Source: Synergistota bacterium (GTDB lineage Bacteria > Synergistota > GBS-1). Taken from it: DNA of 64,000 nt. Shown here one piece after another: positions 34,439 to 42,094 of the stretch. Numbering within the stretch: the first letter of the stretch is position 1; every line of letters begins with the position of its first letter. Below the pieces are notes generated by a model, which searched no databases, was not told the origin of the DNA, and saw only the letters and a list, made by a program, of their open reading frames with translations. Made by a program: the position numbers and the translations under genes. Location of the stretch: the NCBI GenBank assembly GCA_025060595.1, contig JANXBX010000001.1, positions 198,771 to 262,770 on the forward strand, written 5' to 3'.

Positions 34439-35028
34439 TTCCTTTTAGCCTTAGATTTCGCCTCCTCTACCTCTCCTCTAAGTAGCTCTAAAACCTCCCT
34501 AATAAGCTCTCCCTTGCTTTTGTTTAAAAGCATAGAGAGCTTTTCTCTTAAACGACTCTCTATCCTCGAAGGATCAGAACCATATTTATTAATAGCTACA
34601 TCCAAAAGCTTAAGCATTCTATCAAGTACAGAAGCCCCTATCTCCCTAACTATAAGCCTTTTAGTCACCTCAGCAGCCCCTTCAACAGAAAAACCAAAAA
34701 GAAGGAGATCACCAAAACCATCAATAAAAGCCTTTACCTCCCCCTCAGAAAGCCTCCATAATAGAGAAGATTTAACCAAATCCTTTAAAGAAATTATTAA
34801 AAGAGATTCTTCAAGGCTTTTATCCCCAACCTTGTTAAGCAGGCTTTTTATCCCTCTTTCCACACCACCATAAAAGTCCTTTTTAGCTTTTTCTGAAAAA
34901 GTCGAGGCTTCAAGAATTTCCTTGGTATAGGTTAAGATCTCATCATGAACTTTGCCCTTGTCAAGAGAATAGGCGTTTGAAGAAAGAAGCAAAAGCCAAA
35001 GGATCAAAAGGCAACCAACTCTCCTCAG
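34435..35028 (-). CDS. Exported helical protein of unknown function, possible CTG start
   Basis: A protein of about 197 residues. The frame from TTG at 35007 has a poor ribosome binding site. Extending to CTG at 35028 gives MRRVGCLLILWLLLLSSNAYS, a textbook signal peptide with a two-arginine n-region, and GGAGGTG sits 7 nt upstream. Translation from CTG therefore looks likely. The mature part is helical, with leucine- and lysine-rich segments (for example ILTYTKEILEASTFSEKAK) and no recognised domain. It overlaps the PAP2 gene by 68 bp and trmN6 by 4 bp. I do not recognise the family. Confidence 0.6.
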   Translation of the reverse strand: MRRVGCLLILWLLLLSSNAYSLDKGKVHDEILTYTKEILEASTFSEKAKKDFYGGVERGIKSLLNKVGDKSLEESLLIISLKDLVKSSLLWRLSEGEVKAFIDGFGDLLLFGFSVEGAAEVTKRLIVREIGASVLDRMLKLLDVAINKYGSDPSRIESRLREKLSMLLNKSKGELIREVLELLRGEVEEAKSKAKRK

Positions 35029-35680
35029 ATCCCTTCACCTCCCTTAAATAACCTAAGGTCAAAGCATAACCCAGAGCAAAGGAAAAGGCTACATCAGAGA
35101 AAAAGTGATTATTGGTCTCCAATCTATTATAAGCCACAATAACTATAAGAAACAAAAAGGCTAATCTTATCCATCCCTTAAACCTCATTCCTATCCAGCT
35201 AAAAGTTGAAGTGGCAACAAGTACATGTCCTGACGGGAAACTTTGAAAATCGTTTTTAAACAGAGATTCAGGAAAATTAAAGAATGATAATTCTCCTAGA
35301 CCCATATAAGGACGAGCTCTACCTAATAATACCTTTAATAGATTCCCCAACAATGCAGTTAAAACTATAAGGCATAGGAGCTCGAGGATAGGATTTTCCC
35401 ATTTTTCCAACCTTAGGATATAAAAAAGACATAAAAAAGAAAGCAAGAGAGGCAAAATGAAATCTGCATCTCCTATAATATTACCAAACTTAGAAAGACA
35501 GGACACTCTTCCTAAATCTGATGGAAAGACAAAATCCATAGGGATGAGGAAAATGAAAAGTAAAAGGATAACTTCTACTTCTAATTTCCTCAGGGAATTC
35601 AAAAAAGACAGGATTATCCCTTTTTTCCAGCTTCTATAAAGAAAACATAAGAGAAGAACAGCAAAGAGTAATTTATACAT
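34961..35680 (-). CDS. PAP2-family membrane phosphatase
   Basis: A 239-residue polytopic membrane protein with the three PAP2 motifs: KVLLGRARPYMG, PSGHVL and YNRLETNNHFFSDVA. These hold the phosphate-binding arginines and histidines. Substrates of the family include undecaprenyl diphosphate and phosphatidic acid; the latter would link to plsY, plsC and pgsA, but this cannot be decided here. The ATG at 35680 has no ribosome binding site and lies 3 nt after a TATTAT, so a leaderless start is possible but weak. Confidence 0.85.
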   Translation of the reverse strand: MYKLLFAVLLLCFLYRSWKKGIILSFLNSLRKLEVEVILLLFIFLIPMDFVFPSDLGRVSCLSKFGNIIGDADFILPLLLSFLCLFYILRLEKWENPILELLCLIVLTALLGNLLKVLLGRARPYMGLGELSFFNFPESLFKNDFQSFPSGHVLVATSTFSWIGMRFKGWIRLAFLFLIVIVAYNRLETNNHFFSDVAFSFALGYALTLGYLREVKGSEESWLPFDPLAFASFFKRLFS

Positions 35681-35695
35681 ATAATAATACTAAAT

Positions 35696-35719
35696 AAGGG
35701 GAGCTGGATTGCTCCCCTT
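35696..35719 (-). terminator. Terminator of the HU gene
   Basis: AAGGGGAGC, a 6-nt loop and GCTCCCCTT form a 9-bp perfect stem just downstream of HU. The minus-strand 3' flank is ATTTAG rather than a long U run. It also shields the PAP2 gene. Confidence 0.75.
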
Positions 35720-35737
35720 AAATGTTATAAAAGCCAC

Positions 35738-36025
35738 TTACTTACCCGTAACTTTCGTTTTAAGCTCTTTACCTACTCTGAAAACAGGAACCTTCCGAGG
35801 CGGTATCTTAATTTCCTCACCAGTACGAGGGTTCCTGCCAACTCTTTCAGCCCTTTCCTTAACCTCAAATATACCAAAACCAGCTATCTGAACTTTCTCT
35901 CCTTTAGATAGGGCATCCATTACCGCTTCAAATAGAGCATTAACAACCAAAGCAGTGTCTTTCTTAGTCATGCCCGTTTTCTCCGCAACTTCCCGAACCA
36001 ACTCTGCCTTCGTCAAATTTCTCAC
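35738..36025 (-). CDS. hup: DNA-binding protein HU
   Basis: A 95-residue nucleoid-associated dimeric DNA-bending protein. It begins NLTKAELVREVAEKTGMTKK and has the arm region GFGIFEVKERAERVGRNPRTG and IPPRKVPVF. It is a single HU of the ordinary size. It has its own strong promoter (36044-36072) and terminator, so it is monocistronic. IHF is less likely as only one HU-type gene is visible. Confidence 0.96.
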   Translation of the reverse strand: MRNLTKAELVREVAEKTGMTKKDTALVVNALFEAVMDALSKGEKVQIAGFGIFEVKERAERVGRNPRTGEEIKIPPRKVPVFRVGKELKTKVTGK

Positions 36026-36043
36026 CTCCCAAGTTTTTTACCT

Positions 36044-36072
36044 ATTATAAGCAAAATTCCTCTTCATATCAA
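36044..36072 (-). promoter_or_regulatory. Strong consensus-like promoter of HU
   Basis: On the minus strand TTGATA (36072-36067), exactly 17 bp, TATAAT (36049-36044). The transcript start would lie about 11-12 nt upstream of the GGGAGGTG ribosome binding site of hup. This is the closest match to a vegetative sigma promoter in the window. Confidence 0.85.
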
Positions 36073-36200
36073 TAGGTTTTTCAAAAAGCCATTAAAAATT
36101 TTGATAGAAGCGTTTTTTTCATATCGAAGATAATAAGGTAGTGTGGTAAAATTGGTAAAGAAACGGCTCAGAATTAACTTTACAAAAGGGAGGTGCGATT

Positions 36201-36554
36201 ATGGCAGAGCAATATCATGAACCAACAAATGAACTAACAGCAAAAGACAGGGATTTCACAAGAGCGCTCGTAAGCTTAAAGGAAGAGATCGAAGCAATAA
36301 TGTGGTACCAGCAGAGAGCTTCCGCCACCAAAGATGAAACCATTAGGGAAGTGTTAGAACACAACAGGGACGAAGAGATGGAGCATGCGGCTATGCTCCT
36401 TGAGTGGCTCAGAAGAAACATGCCTGGCTGGGATAAAGCTTTAAAAACTTATCTCTTTACAACTGAACCATTAACACAGATAGAAGCGGAAGTAAGTAAT
36501 GAAGAGGAATCTCCAGGTGGAGATCTTAAACTAAGAAAGATTAAAAGGGGGTGA
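36201..36554 (+). CDS. Encapsulated ferritin-like protein (encapsulin cargo)
   Basis: A 117-residue ferroxidase of the EncFtn type, which assembles as an annular decamer inside encapsulin shells. The residues E29, W35, Y36, E59 and H62 have the same spacing as the ligands E32, W38, Y39, E62 and H65 of the Rhodospirillum rubrum protein. The C-terminal tail ends GGDLKLRKIKRG, which resembles encapsulin cargo-loading peptides (a short Gly-rich linker followed by DLxIRxL-like residues). It is 6 bp upstream of the shell gene. Start ATG follows GGGAGGTG. Confidence 0.93.
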   Translation: MAEQYHEPTNELTAKDRDFTRALVSLKEEIEAIMWYQQRASATKDETIREVLEHNRDEEMEHAAMLLEWLRRNMPGWDKALKTYLFTTEPLTQIEAEVSNEEESPGGDLKLRKIKRG

Positions 36555-36560
36555 ATTCTA

Positions 36561-37358
36561 GTGGACTTCTTAAGGAGAAAGCTATCTCCACTTACACCTA
36601 AAGAATGGGAAGAGGTAGATAAGAGAGCTAAAGAAGTGTTCTCAACCCAACTTTATGGAAGAGCAATAGTAGACGTTCTTGGTCCTTTTGGATGGGAATA
36701 CGCTGCACATCCTATGGGTGAAGTAGAAAAGCTCTCTAAAGAAGGAGATACTATAGAGTTTGGTTTAAGAAAAGCGCTTCCTTTAATAGAGCTAAAGAGG
36801 TACTTCTACCTCGATCTTAATGAACTTGATAAATTAGAAAGGGGACATCCTGCGGTAGACCTATCCTCCCTAGAAGAAGCGGTTAGAGACGTTGCATCTT
36901 TCGAAGACGGAGCTATCTTCGAAGGATGTGAAAAGTCTGGAATAAAAGGAATTTTAGCTTATAAAAATGAAAGAAACATACAATCTTCCTTGAAAGAGGA
37001 GGAGTTTATAGAAAGCTTATACAAGGCCTTATCTAAATTCAAGTCTGATGGAATTGAAGGACCCTACGCCTTAGTTATAAACATAGATAAGTGGGTAGAA
37101 CTCGTTAAGGGAAGCAAGTATTATCCTATAGAGGAAAAGATTGAAGATATATTAAAAGATGGTAAGATTCTCACCACACCACGTATAAGCGATGCTCTTG
37201 TGGTTTCTGAAAGAGGCGGTGATTTTGAGCTTATTTTAGGACAAGACCTATCAATAGGTTATGAAAAAACAGAAAACTCGAAGGTAAAACTATTTATCCT
37301 TGAAAGCTTCACCTTTAGAGTGGTCAACCCTGAAGCTTTAGTATATCTTAAGTTTTAA
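36561..37358 (+). CDS. Family 1 encapsulin shell protein
   Basis: A 265-residue HK97-fold shell protein. It starts [20 protein letters not shown], the N-terminal helix of family 1 encapsulins, and has [26 protein letters not shown] and the C-terminal segment [15 protein letters not shown]. The compartment probably encloses the ferritin-like cargo encoded upstream to store iron. GTG start after GGGGGTGA. Transcribed with the cargo gene and closed by a hairpin at 37377-37408. Confidence 0.95.
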   Translation: MDFLRRKLSPLTPKEWEEVDKRAKEVFSTQLYGRAIVDVLGPFGWEYAAHPMGEVEKLSKEGDTIEFGLRKALPLIELKRYFYLDLNELDKLERGHPAVDLSSLEEAVRDVASFEDGAIFEGCEKSGIKGILAYKNERNIQSSLKEEEFIESLYKALSKFKSDGIEGPYALVINIDKWVELVKGSKYYPIEEKIEDILKDGKILTTPRISDALVVSERGGDFELILGQDLSIGYEKTENSKVKLFILESFTFRVVNPEALVYLKF

Positions 37359-37376
37359 GGCTTTAAAAATATACTT

Positions 37377-37408
37377 TAAGGGGTAGGCTTCTTGAAGCTT
37401 ACCCCTTA
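37377..37408 (+). terminator. Terminator after encapsulin
   Basis: TAAGGGGTA-G-GCTTC pairs with GAAGC-T-TACCCCTTA around a TT loop, followed by an AT-rich tail (AAATTTT). It separates the encapsulin operon from the M32 peptidase gene. Confidence 0.75.
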
Positions 37409-37426
37409 AAATTTTAAAGATAAAAG

Positions 37427-38908
37427 ATGGGTATCAATGAGCTTAAAAAAGAGCTATTAAAAATAGCCAAAATTAAAAGTGCCATATCATTACTTCAATG
37501 GGATTTATCAACCTATATACCGCCTAAAGGGATCGAATGGAGAGCAGAAGTATTAGGAGAGCTATCAGAATACGTATTTTCCTTACTCACAAGCGAAAAG
37601 CTAGGAGAGCTTATAAACAAAGCCTTAGAAGAGGCAGAAACTGAAGAAGATACAGCTCTAGTAAAACTGACCCAAAAGGAGTATTCTAGATATAGAAAGA
37701 TTCCTAAAGAGCTATTTATAGAGTTTCAAAAGGAGCGTGCAAGATCAGAAAAACTCTGGGAAGAGGCAAGAAAGGAAAACAACTTCCTTATATTACAGGA
37801 AAGCCTAAGCAAAATAGTTAAAATGTTGATAGATATAACAGAATGTATAGGTTATAAAGAAAATAGATATGATGCTTTATTGGATGAGCATGAACCTGGC
37901 TTTGAAACAAACAAGTTAAAGCAGATATTCTCTAACGCAAAAAAAGAGCTTCTAAGCTTACTAGAAAAAATCGAACCTAAACATACCAATATCAAACGAG
38001 TAAACGAAATATGTGAAGGACCGTTTCCCTTAGACAAACAAAAAGAGCTATGCCTCAATATAATAACAAACATCGGATTTGACCTATCCTCCGGCAGGCT
38101 TGACACTTCGGCCCATCCCTTTACAGAAATTGTTGGACTAAAGGATGTGAGAATAACTACAAGATATGATGAAAGGGATTTTTCTCAAGCCCTGTTTGCA
38201 ACGCTGCACGAGTGCGGACATGCCCTTTACGACCTAAACATTCCGGAAAGGTTTTTCGGACTACCCATAGGAGATGGAGCTTCTTCAGGATTCCATGAAA
38301 GCCAGGCGAGGTTTTGGGAAAACTTCATAGGAAGAAGCTTTTACTTCATGGTTTTCATAAAGCCAGTTTTAGATGAATATTTCCAACCCTTAAAATCGAT
38401 TAAATTAGAAGATCTGTGGAGAGCATTTAATATCGTTAAAAGATCTTTAATAAGGGTCAGTTCCGATGAAATAACCTATAATCTTCATATAATACTAAGA
38501 TTTGAACTTGAAGAAGCATTAATAAATGAAAAATTGTTGGTTTCTGATCTTCCTTACATCTGGAATGAGAAAATGGAAGAATATTTCGGTATAAGGCCAG
38601 ATAGCCTAAAAAGCGGAGTTTTACAAGATATCCACTGGGCAGCCGGATTGTTTGGCTATTTTCCATCCTATATGCTAGGAAACATATATGCAGGACAGAT
38701 CTACTTTAAGCTTAAGAAAGATATTCAAAACTTAGAAGAAGCTGTATCAAAAGGTAACTTTAAAATAATTCTTGAATGGCTTAAAGAAAACATATTTTCT
38801 TATGGAAAACTTTATGAGCCCTTAGAACTTATAAGGAAAATCTCTGGAGAGGAGCTCTCGTCTAGATACTTAGTAGAATACCTAAAAGACAAATTTTTAG
38901 AGAGGTGA
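37427..38908 (+). CDS. M32 metallocarboxypeptidase (Taq carboxypeptidase family)
   Basis: Zinc carboxypeptidase of 493 residues, entirely helical in pattern. HECGH at 261-265 is the HExxH zinc site, with a downstream glutamate in SQARFWEN near 291. Family motifs HPFTE near 230, IRTT-like RITTRYDERDF and DIHWAAGLFGYFPSYMLGNIYAGQ are present. Cytoplasmic, broad-specificity removal of C-terminal residues, fitting a peptide-fermenting cell. ATG has no evident ribosome binding site. The rhodanese gene follows 8 bp later. Confidence 0.94.
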   Translation: MGINELKKELLKIAKIKSAISLLQWDLSTYIPPKGIEWRAEVLGELSEYVFSLLTSEKLGELINKALEEAETEEDTALVKLTQKEYSRYRKIPKELFIEFQKERARSEKLWEEARKENNFLILQESLSKIVKMLIDITECIGYKENRYDALLDEHEPGFETNKLKQIFSNAKKELLSLLEKIEPKHTNIKRVNEICEGPFPLDKQKELCLNIITNIGFDLSSGRLDTSAHPFTEIVGLKDVRITTRYDERDFSQALFATLHECGHALYDLNIPERFFGLPIGDGASSGFHESQARFWENFIGRSFYFMVFIKPVLDEYFQPLKSIKLEDLWRAFNIVKRSLIRVSSDEITYNLHIILRFELEEALINEKLLVSDLPYIWNEKMEEYFGIRPDSLKSGVLQDIHWAAGLFGYFPSYMLGNIYAGQIYFKLKKDIQNLEEAVSKGNFKIILEWLKENIFSYGKLYEPLELIRKISGEELSSRYLVEYLKDKFLER

Positions 38909-38916
38909 ACTAGATA

Positions 38917-39309
38917 TTGAAATTTGTCTTTCTCACTTTAATAATTTTTCTAATAATATTAAAGATGTTTGAGGGGACCGCTTCAGCTTTAGAGATTCCA
39001 GAAATTACACCTGAAGAAGCTTGGAACTACCTAGGAAAAGAAGGATATGTATTTCTCGATGTTAGAGAGCCTCATGAGTACAATGAGGAGCGTATTAAAG
39101 GGGCAATAAACCTACCTAAGGGAATGGTTGGCTCAAAAATAGGAGAACTCTTCCCTAAAAAAGAAGCCCAAGTATTCATAGTTTACTGTCGATCAGGAAG
39201 AAGATCTCTTGATGCTACTAAGACACTAATAGAAATGGGCTATAAAGCCTTTAACATGAAGGGTGGAATATTAGCCTGGAAAAAAGCAAATCTTCCAACG
39301 GAAAAATAA
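38917..39309 (+). CDS. Exported single-domain rhodanese
   Basis: A 130-residue sulfurtransferase-like protein. The first 22 residues (MKFVFLTLIIFLIILKMFEG) form a hydrophobic signal or anchor. A rhodanese domain follows with VFLDVREPHEY and the active-site loop CRSGRRS, catalytic C91, and GGILAWKKANLP. Periplasmic or membrane-tethered. The start is TTG at 38917 after AGAGGTGAA. Probably co-transcribed with the M32 gene. Physiological donor unknown. Confidence 0.88.
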   Translation: MKFVFLTLIIFLIILKMFEGTASALEIPEITPEEAWNYLGKEGYVFLDVREPHEYNEERIKGAINLPKGMVGSKIGELFPKKEAQVFIVYCRSGRRSLDATKTLIEMGYKAFNMKGGILAWKKANLPTEK

Positions 39310-39368
39310 GCTCAAAAACCGTATATCAAACTAATCCTAATTTACAAAATTAGCTATATATTATTTGG

Positions 39369-40223
39369 CTAAATTATGCCTTTCCTCCTCCACCTATATC
39401 TTAGATATATACCTAAACCGCTTATAGATAAAGTTAAGATTAGTAATACAAGAGCCGATCCGAATGCCATTGGAATTTGCTTCTCTGGTTTAGTTCCTTC
39501 AGTCATTAGGCCATAAATAAGATACGGAAGAGCCATAACTTCATCAAATATAGAGCTAGGAAGCTTACGAGTATAAAAGGTCACTGCAGTAAACATTATA
39601 GGAGCAGTCTCGCCCGCCGCCCTACCCAAACTTAATATAGCACCAGTGAGAATACTTGGAAAGGCGATAGGCAAAAGAACAATCCTAATCATTTTCCACT
39701 TACCTGCTCCTAAAGCGTAAGCCGCCTCTCTCAAATCCATAGGTATCGCCTTAATAGCCTCTTCAGTAACCTTTATCATGATAGGTAAAACAAGAACGCC
39801 AAGAGTTAACACTCCTGAAAGAATTGAAACTCCAAAACCAAAAGCATTAACAAAAAGAGATAAACCAAACAAACCGAATACTACCGATGGTATGCCAGCT
39901 AAGGCATTTACACAACTTCTCACAAGAGAAGTAAACCAATTATCCTTAGCAAACTCACTTAGATATATACCTGAAAAAACTCCAAGAGGCAGGGCGACGA
40001 TTATAGAACCTACTGAAAGATAAAGGCTACCTAAAAGAGCAGGATATATACCTCCTTCAGTCATACTTTTTCTTGGTTCTTCAAGAAGGAAAGACAGGGT
40101 TAGCTTTTCACCGCCCTTGATTACTAAAACTAAAAGTAACGAAAATAAGAAAAGAAGCACAAATAAAACCAACAATCTAAGAACCATTACGGCTATTTTT
40201 TCCTCAAAGATCAACCACTTCAT
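39369..40223 (-). CDS. pstA: Phosphate ABC transporter permease PstA
   Basis: Inner-membrane permease of 284 residues. The BPD-type loop is ALGAGKWKMIRIVLLPIAFPSILTG-like (residues about 170-195). Typical PstA features are GGIYPALLGSLYLSVGSII, IPLGVFSGIYLSE and LAGIPSVVFGLFGLSLFV. It overlaps pstC by 4 bp. No pstB follows; the next gene is convergent. The ATP-binding partner must be encoded elsewhere, or another ABC ATPase is shared. Confidence 0.94.
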   Translation of the reverse strand: MKWLIFEEKIAVMVLRLLVLFVLLFLFSLLLVLVIKGGEKLTLSFLLEEPRKSMTEGGIYPALLGSLYLSVGSIIVALPLGVFSGIYLSEFAKDNWFTSLVRSCVNALAGIPSVVFGLFGLSLFVNAFGFGVSILSGVLTLGVLVLPIMIKVTEEAIKAIPMDLREAAYALGAGKWKMIRIVLLPIAFPSILTGAILSLGRAAGETAPIMFTAVTFYTRKLPSSIFDEVMALPYLIYGLMTEGTKPEKQIPMAFGSALVLLILTLSISGLGIYLRYRWRRKGII

Positions 40224-41080
40224 AGATAAATCCTCCTCTTACCGAACTTATCAGCAATAAAATTTAAAAGGACCGTTATAATAAAAAGTATCATTCCTAT
40301 AGCAAACAGAGCATGGTAATGAAGGCTACCAAAAGGAGCCTCGCCCATTTCAGCCGCTATCGTCGCAGTCATAGTTCTAACAGGATCGAATATAGACTTG
40401 GGTATTTTAGCGGCTCCACCAGCTACCATTAAAACAGTCATGGTTTCTCCTATAGCTCTTCCCATTCCCAAAAATATACTCGAAAGAATTCCAGACCACG
40501 CCGTCGGTATAACCACATGGGTAACCGTTCTCCATTTTGTCGCTCCAAGAGCATAAGAAGCTTCCAAAAGCTCATGAGGAACCATAGACATAGAATCCTC
40601 AGCAACGCTTGCTACTAAAGGTATTATCATTATTCCGAGAACTATAGAAGCGGTAAAAGCGTTAAGCCCTAAAGGCAAATCAAACAGGTTCTTAATAAAT
40701 GGGCCTAACACCACCATGCCAAAGAAGCCGTATATAACAGATGGTATGCATGCCAAAACCTCAAGAATAGGCTTTAAGGTTTCTCTCACCTTAGGGCGAG
40801 CGAAAAAGGCCATATATATAGCTGCCCCAAGTCCTAAAGGTATCCCAACAATCAGCGCTCCCAATGTAATAACGATGGTCCCAACAATTATAGGAAGGAT
40901 CCCAAAGGCGGGCGGGATATATGTTGGATACCATTGCTTACCAAGGAAAAATTTCAAAGGGGATACCTCTCTAAACAGAGGCATCCCCTCCTCAAAGAGC
41001 ATTACAACTATTCCTAAGGTAGCGATAATCGTCAACAAAGCTGAAACGAAAACTATCCCCTTAGCTACCTTCTCCTCCAT
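40220..41080 (-). CDS. pstC: Phosphate ABC transporter permease PstC
   Basis: Inner-membrane permease of 286 residues, partner of PstA. It has PAFGILPIIVGTIVITLGALI, VLACIPSVIYGFFGMVVLGP and the EAA-type loop ALGATKWRTVTHVVIPTAWSG near 180-200. GRAIGETMTVLMVAGGA is a PstC hallmark. Encoded 3 bp after pstS. High-affinity phosphate uptake. Confidence 0.95.
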   Translation of the reverse strand: MEEKVAKGIVFVSALLTIIATLGIVVMLFEEGMPLFREVSPLKFFLGKQWYPTYIPPAFGILPIIVGTIVITLGALIVGIPLGLGAAIYMAFFARPKVRETLKPILEVLACIPSVIYGFFGMVVLGPFIKNLFDLPLGLNAFTASIVLGIMIIPLVASVAEDSMSMVPHELLEASYALGATKWRTVTHVVIPTAWSGILSSIFLGMGRAIGETMTVLMVAGGAAKIPKSIFDPVRTMTATIAAEMGEAPFGSLHYHALFAIGMILFIITVLLNFIADKFGKRRIYL

Positions 41081-41083
41081 GGC

Positions 41084-41899
41084 CTACTTAACTGGAACAA
41101 AACCCTCATCCTTAACTATCTTCTGCCCTTGCGGAGACAAGATGAAATCTATGAAGTCCTTAACTGCACCTTTAGGTTCTCCATTAGTGTACAGGAAAAG
41201 CGGCCTCGAGAGCTTATAAGTACCATTTACTACCGTCTCCATCGTGGGCTTAACTCCCTCAATCTCCAAAGCCTTAACCTTATCGGTAACGTATCCTAAT
41301 CCTATATAACCAATAGCACCCTCTGTCTGAGCAACAGCCTCTGCAACAGCTTTGTTAGAGGCTAAAAGAAGAGCGTCTCCCCTAAGCTTCTCATCCTTTA
41401 AGACAAGCTCATGGAAAGATCCGTAAGTTCCAGAAGCGGTATCTCTTGAAACGACCACGATCTTAACGTCCTTCCCACCAACTTCCTTCCAATTATTTAT
41501 CTTTCCACTGTATATATCTCTAACTTGAGCAACTGTCAAAGCCTTCACAGGATTAGATGGATGAACAACTATAGCCAAACCATCCCTCGCAATCATATGC
41601 TCAACAGGATTAACGCCTCTGGCCTTAGCCTTCTCTATCTCCTCTTTCTTCATAGCTCTTGAAGACATCGCTATATCACAAGTCCCATCGATAAGAGCCG
41701 CTATTCCTACGCCAGAACCCCCTCCCTTGACAGAAACATTAACATCCTTTTTAACATCCATAAACTTTTCAGCACAAGCTTGAGCGATTGGAAATACAGT
41801 GGTTGAACCAACTACGTTAACGCTCTTAGACTGTGCCCATACCCCAAAAGCAAAAGCTAAAACTAAAGTAGCTACTACAACTATCCTCCTAAGCCTCAT
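41084..41899 (-). CDS. pstS: Phosphate-binding protein PstS
   Basis: Periplasmic phosphate receptor of 271 residues. A signal peptide MRLRRIVVVATLVLAFAFG ends near WAQ. The family pattern is NVVGSTTVFPIAQACAEKF, KGGGSGVGIAALIDGTCDIAMSSR and SRDTASGTYGSF. The ATG at 41899 follows AGGAGGTG by 9 nt; the GTG at 41911 lies within that ribosome binding site and is unlikely. First gene of pstSCA. A repeated AAAG pattern upstream may be a phosphate-response element. Confidence 0.95.
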   Translation of the reverse strand: MRLRRIVVVATLVLAFAFGVWAQSKSVNVVGSTTVFPIAQACAEKFMDVKKDVNVSVKGGGSGVGIAALIDGTCDIAMSSRAMKKEEIEKAKARGVNPVEHMIARDGLAIVVHPSNPVKALTVAQVRDIYSGKINNWKEVGGKDVKIVVVSRDTASGTYGSFHELVLKDEKLRGDALLLASNKAVAEAVAQTEGAIGYIGLGYVTDKVKALEIEGVKPTMETVVNGTYKLSRPLFLYTNGEPKGAVKDFIDFILSPQGQKIVKDEGFVPVK

Positions 41900-41950
41900 A
41901 AAACAAACCACCTCCTAAGAATTTTTCTATAAGGAATTTTAGTAGGATAT

Positions 41951-41993
41951 ATTAAAGCAAGTACAAAGGAATCTTAAAGAAATCTTTACAAAG
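41951..41993 (-). promoter_or_regulatory. Pho-box-like repeats upstream of pstS
   Basis: Four CTTT units (AAAG on the plus strand at 41954, 41965, 41976 and 41990) have spacings of 11, 11 and 14 bp. Pho regulators bind direct repeats of about 11 bp. The array lies about 50-95 nt before the pstS start. A PhoR/PhoB-like pair is encoded at 48522-50475. The units are short, so chance is possible. Confidence 0.4.
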
Positions 41994-42034
41994 ACGCTTA
42001 TCAAAAAAAAGGAACTTAAAGAATAAAATAAAAA

Positions 42035-42065
42035 GGGGAACCCCAATAGGAATATGGGGTTCCCC
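42035..42065 (-). terminator. Terminator after the second dctP
   Basis: On the minus strand GGGGAACCCC, an 11-nt loop and GGGGTTCCCC form a 10-bp perfect stem followed by TTTTTATTTT. A second small hairpin, AGGTG-AAAAAG-CACCT followed by AGTTTTT, lies at the stop codon near 42081-42096, so termination may be tandem. Confidence 0.9.
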
Positions 42066-42094
42066 CTTCCCTTAAAAACTAGGTGCTTTTTCAC

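Noticed and set aside
36080-36200. Promoter for the encapsulin operon
   Set aside because: TTGATA and GATAAT are present, but the spacing is 22 bp. No acceptable pair was found, so none is annotated.
39337-39353. CTAATTT-ACA-AAATTAG hairpin between the rhodanese and pstA stops
   Set aside because: Only a 7-bp stem without G-C pairs beyond the end; too weak to call a terminator, though the position is right.
40716-41219. 167-residue open frame antisense to pstC and pstS
   Set aside because: It overlaps two clear genes, has lysine/serine/proline-rich shadow composition and no domain.
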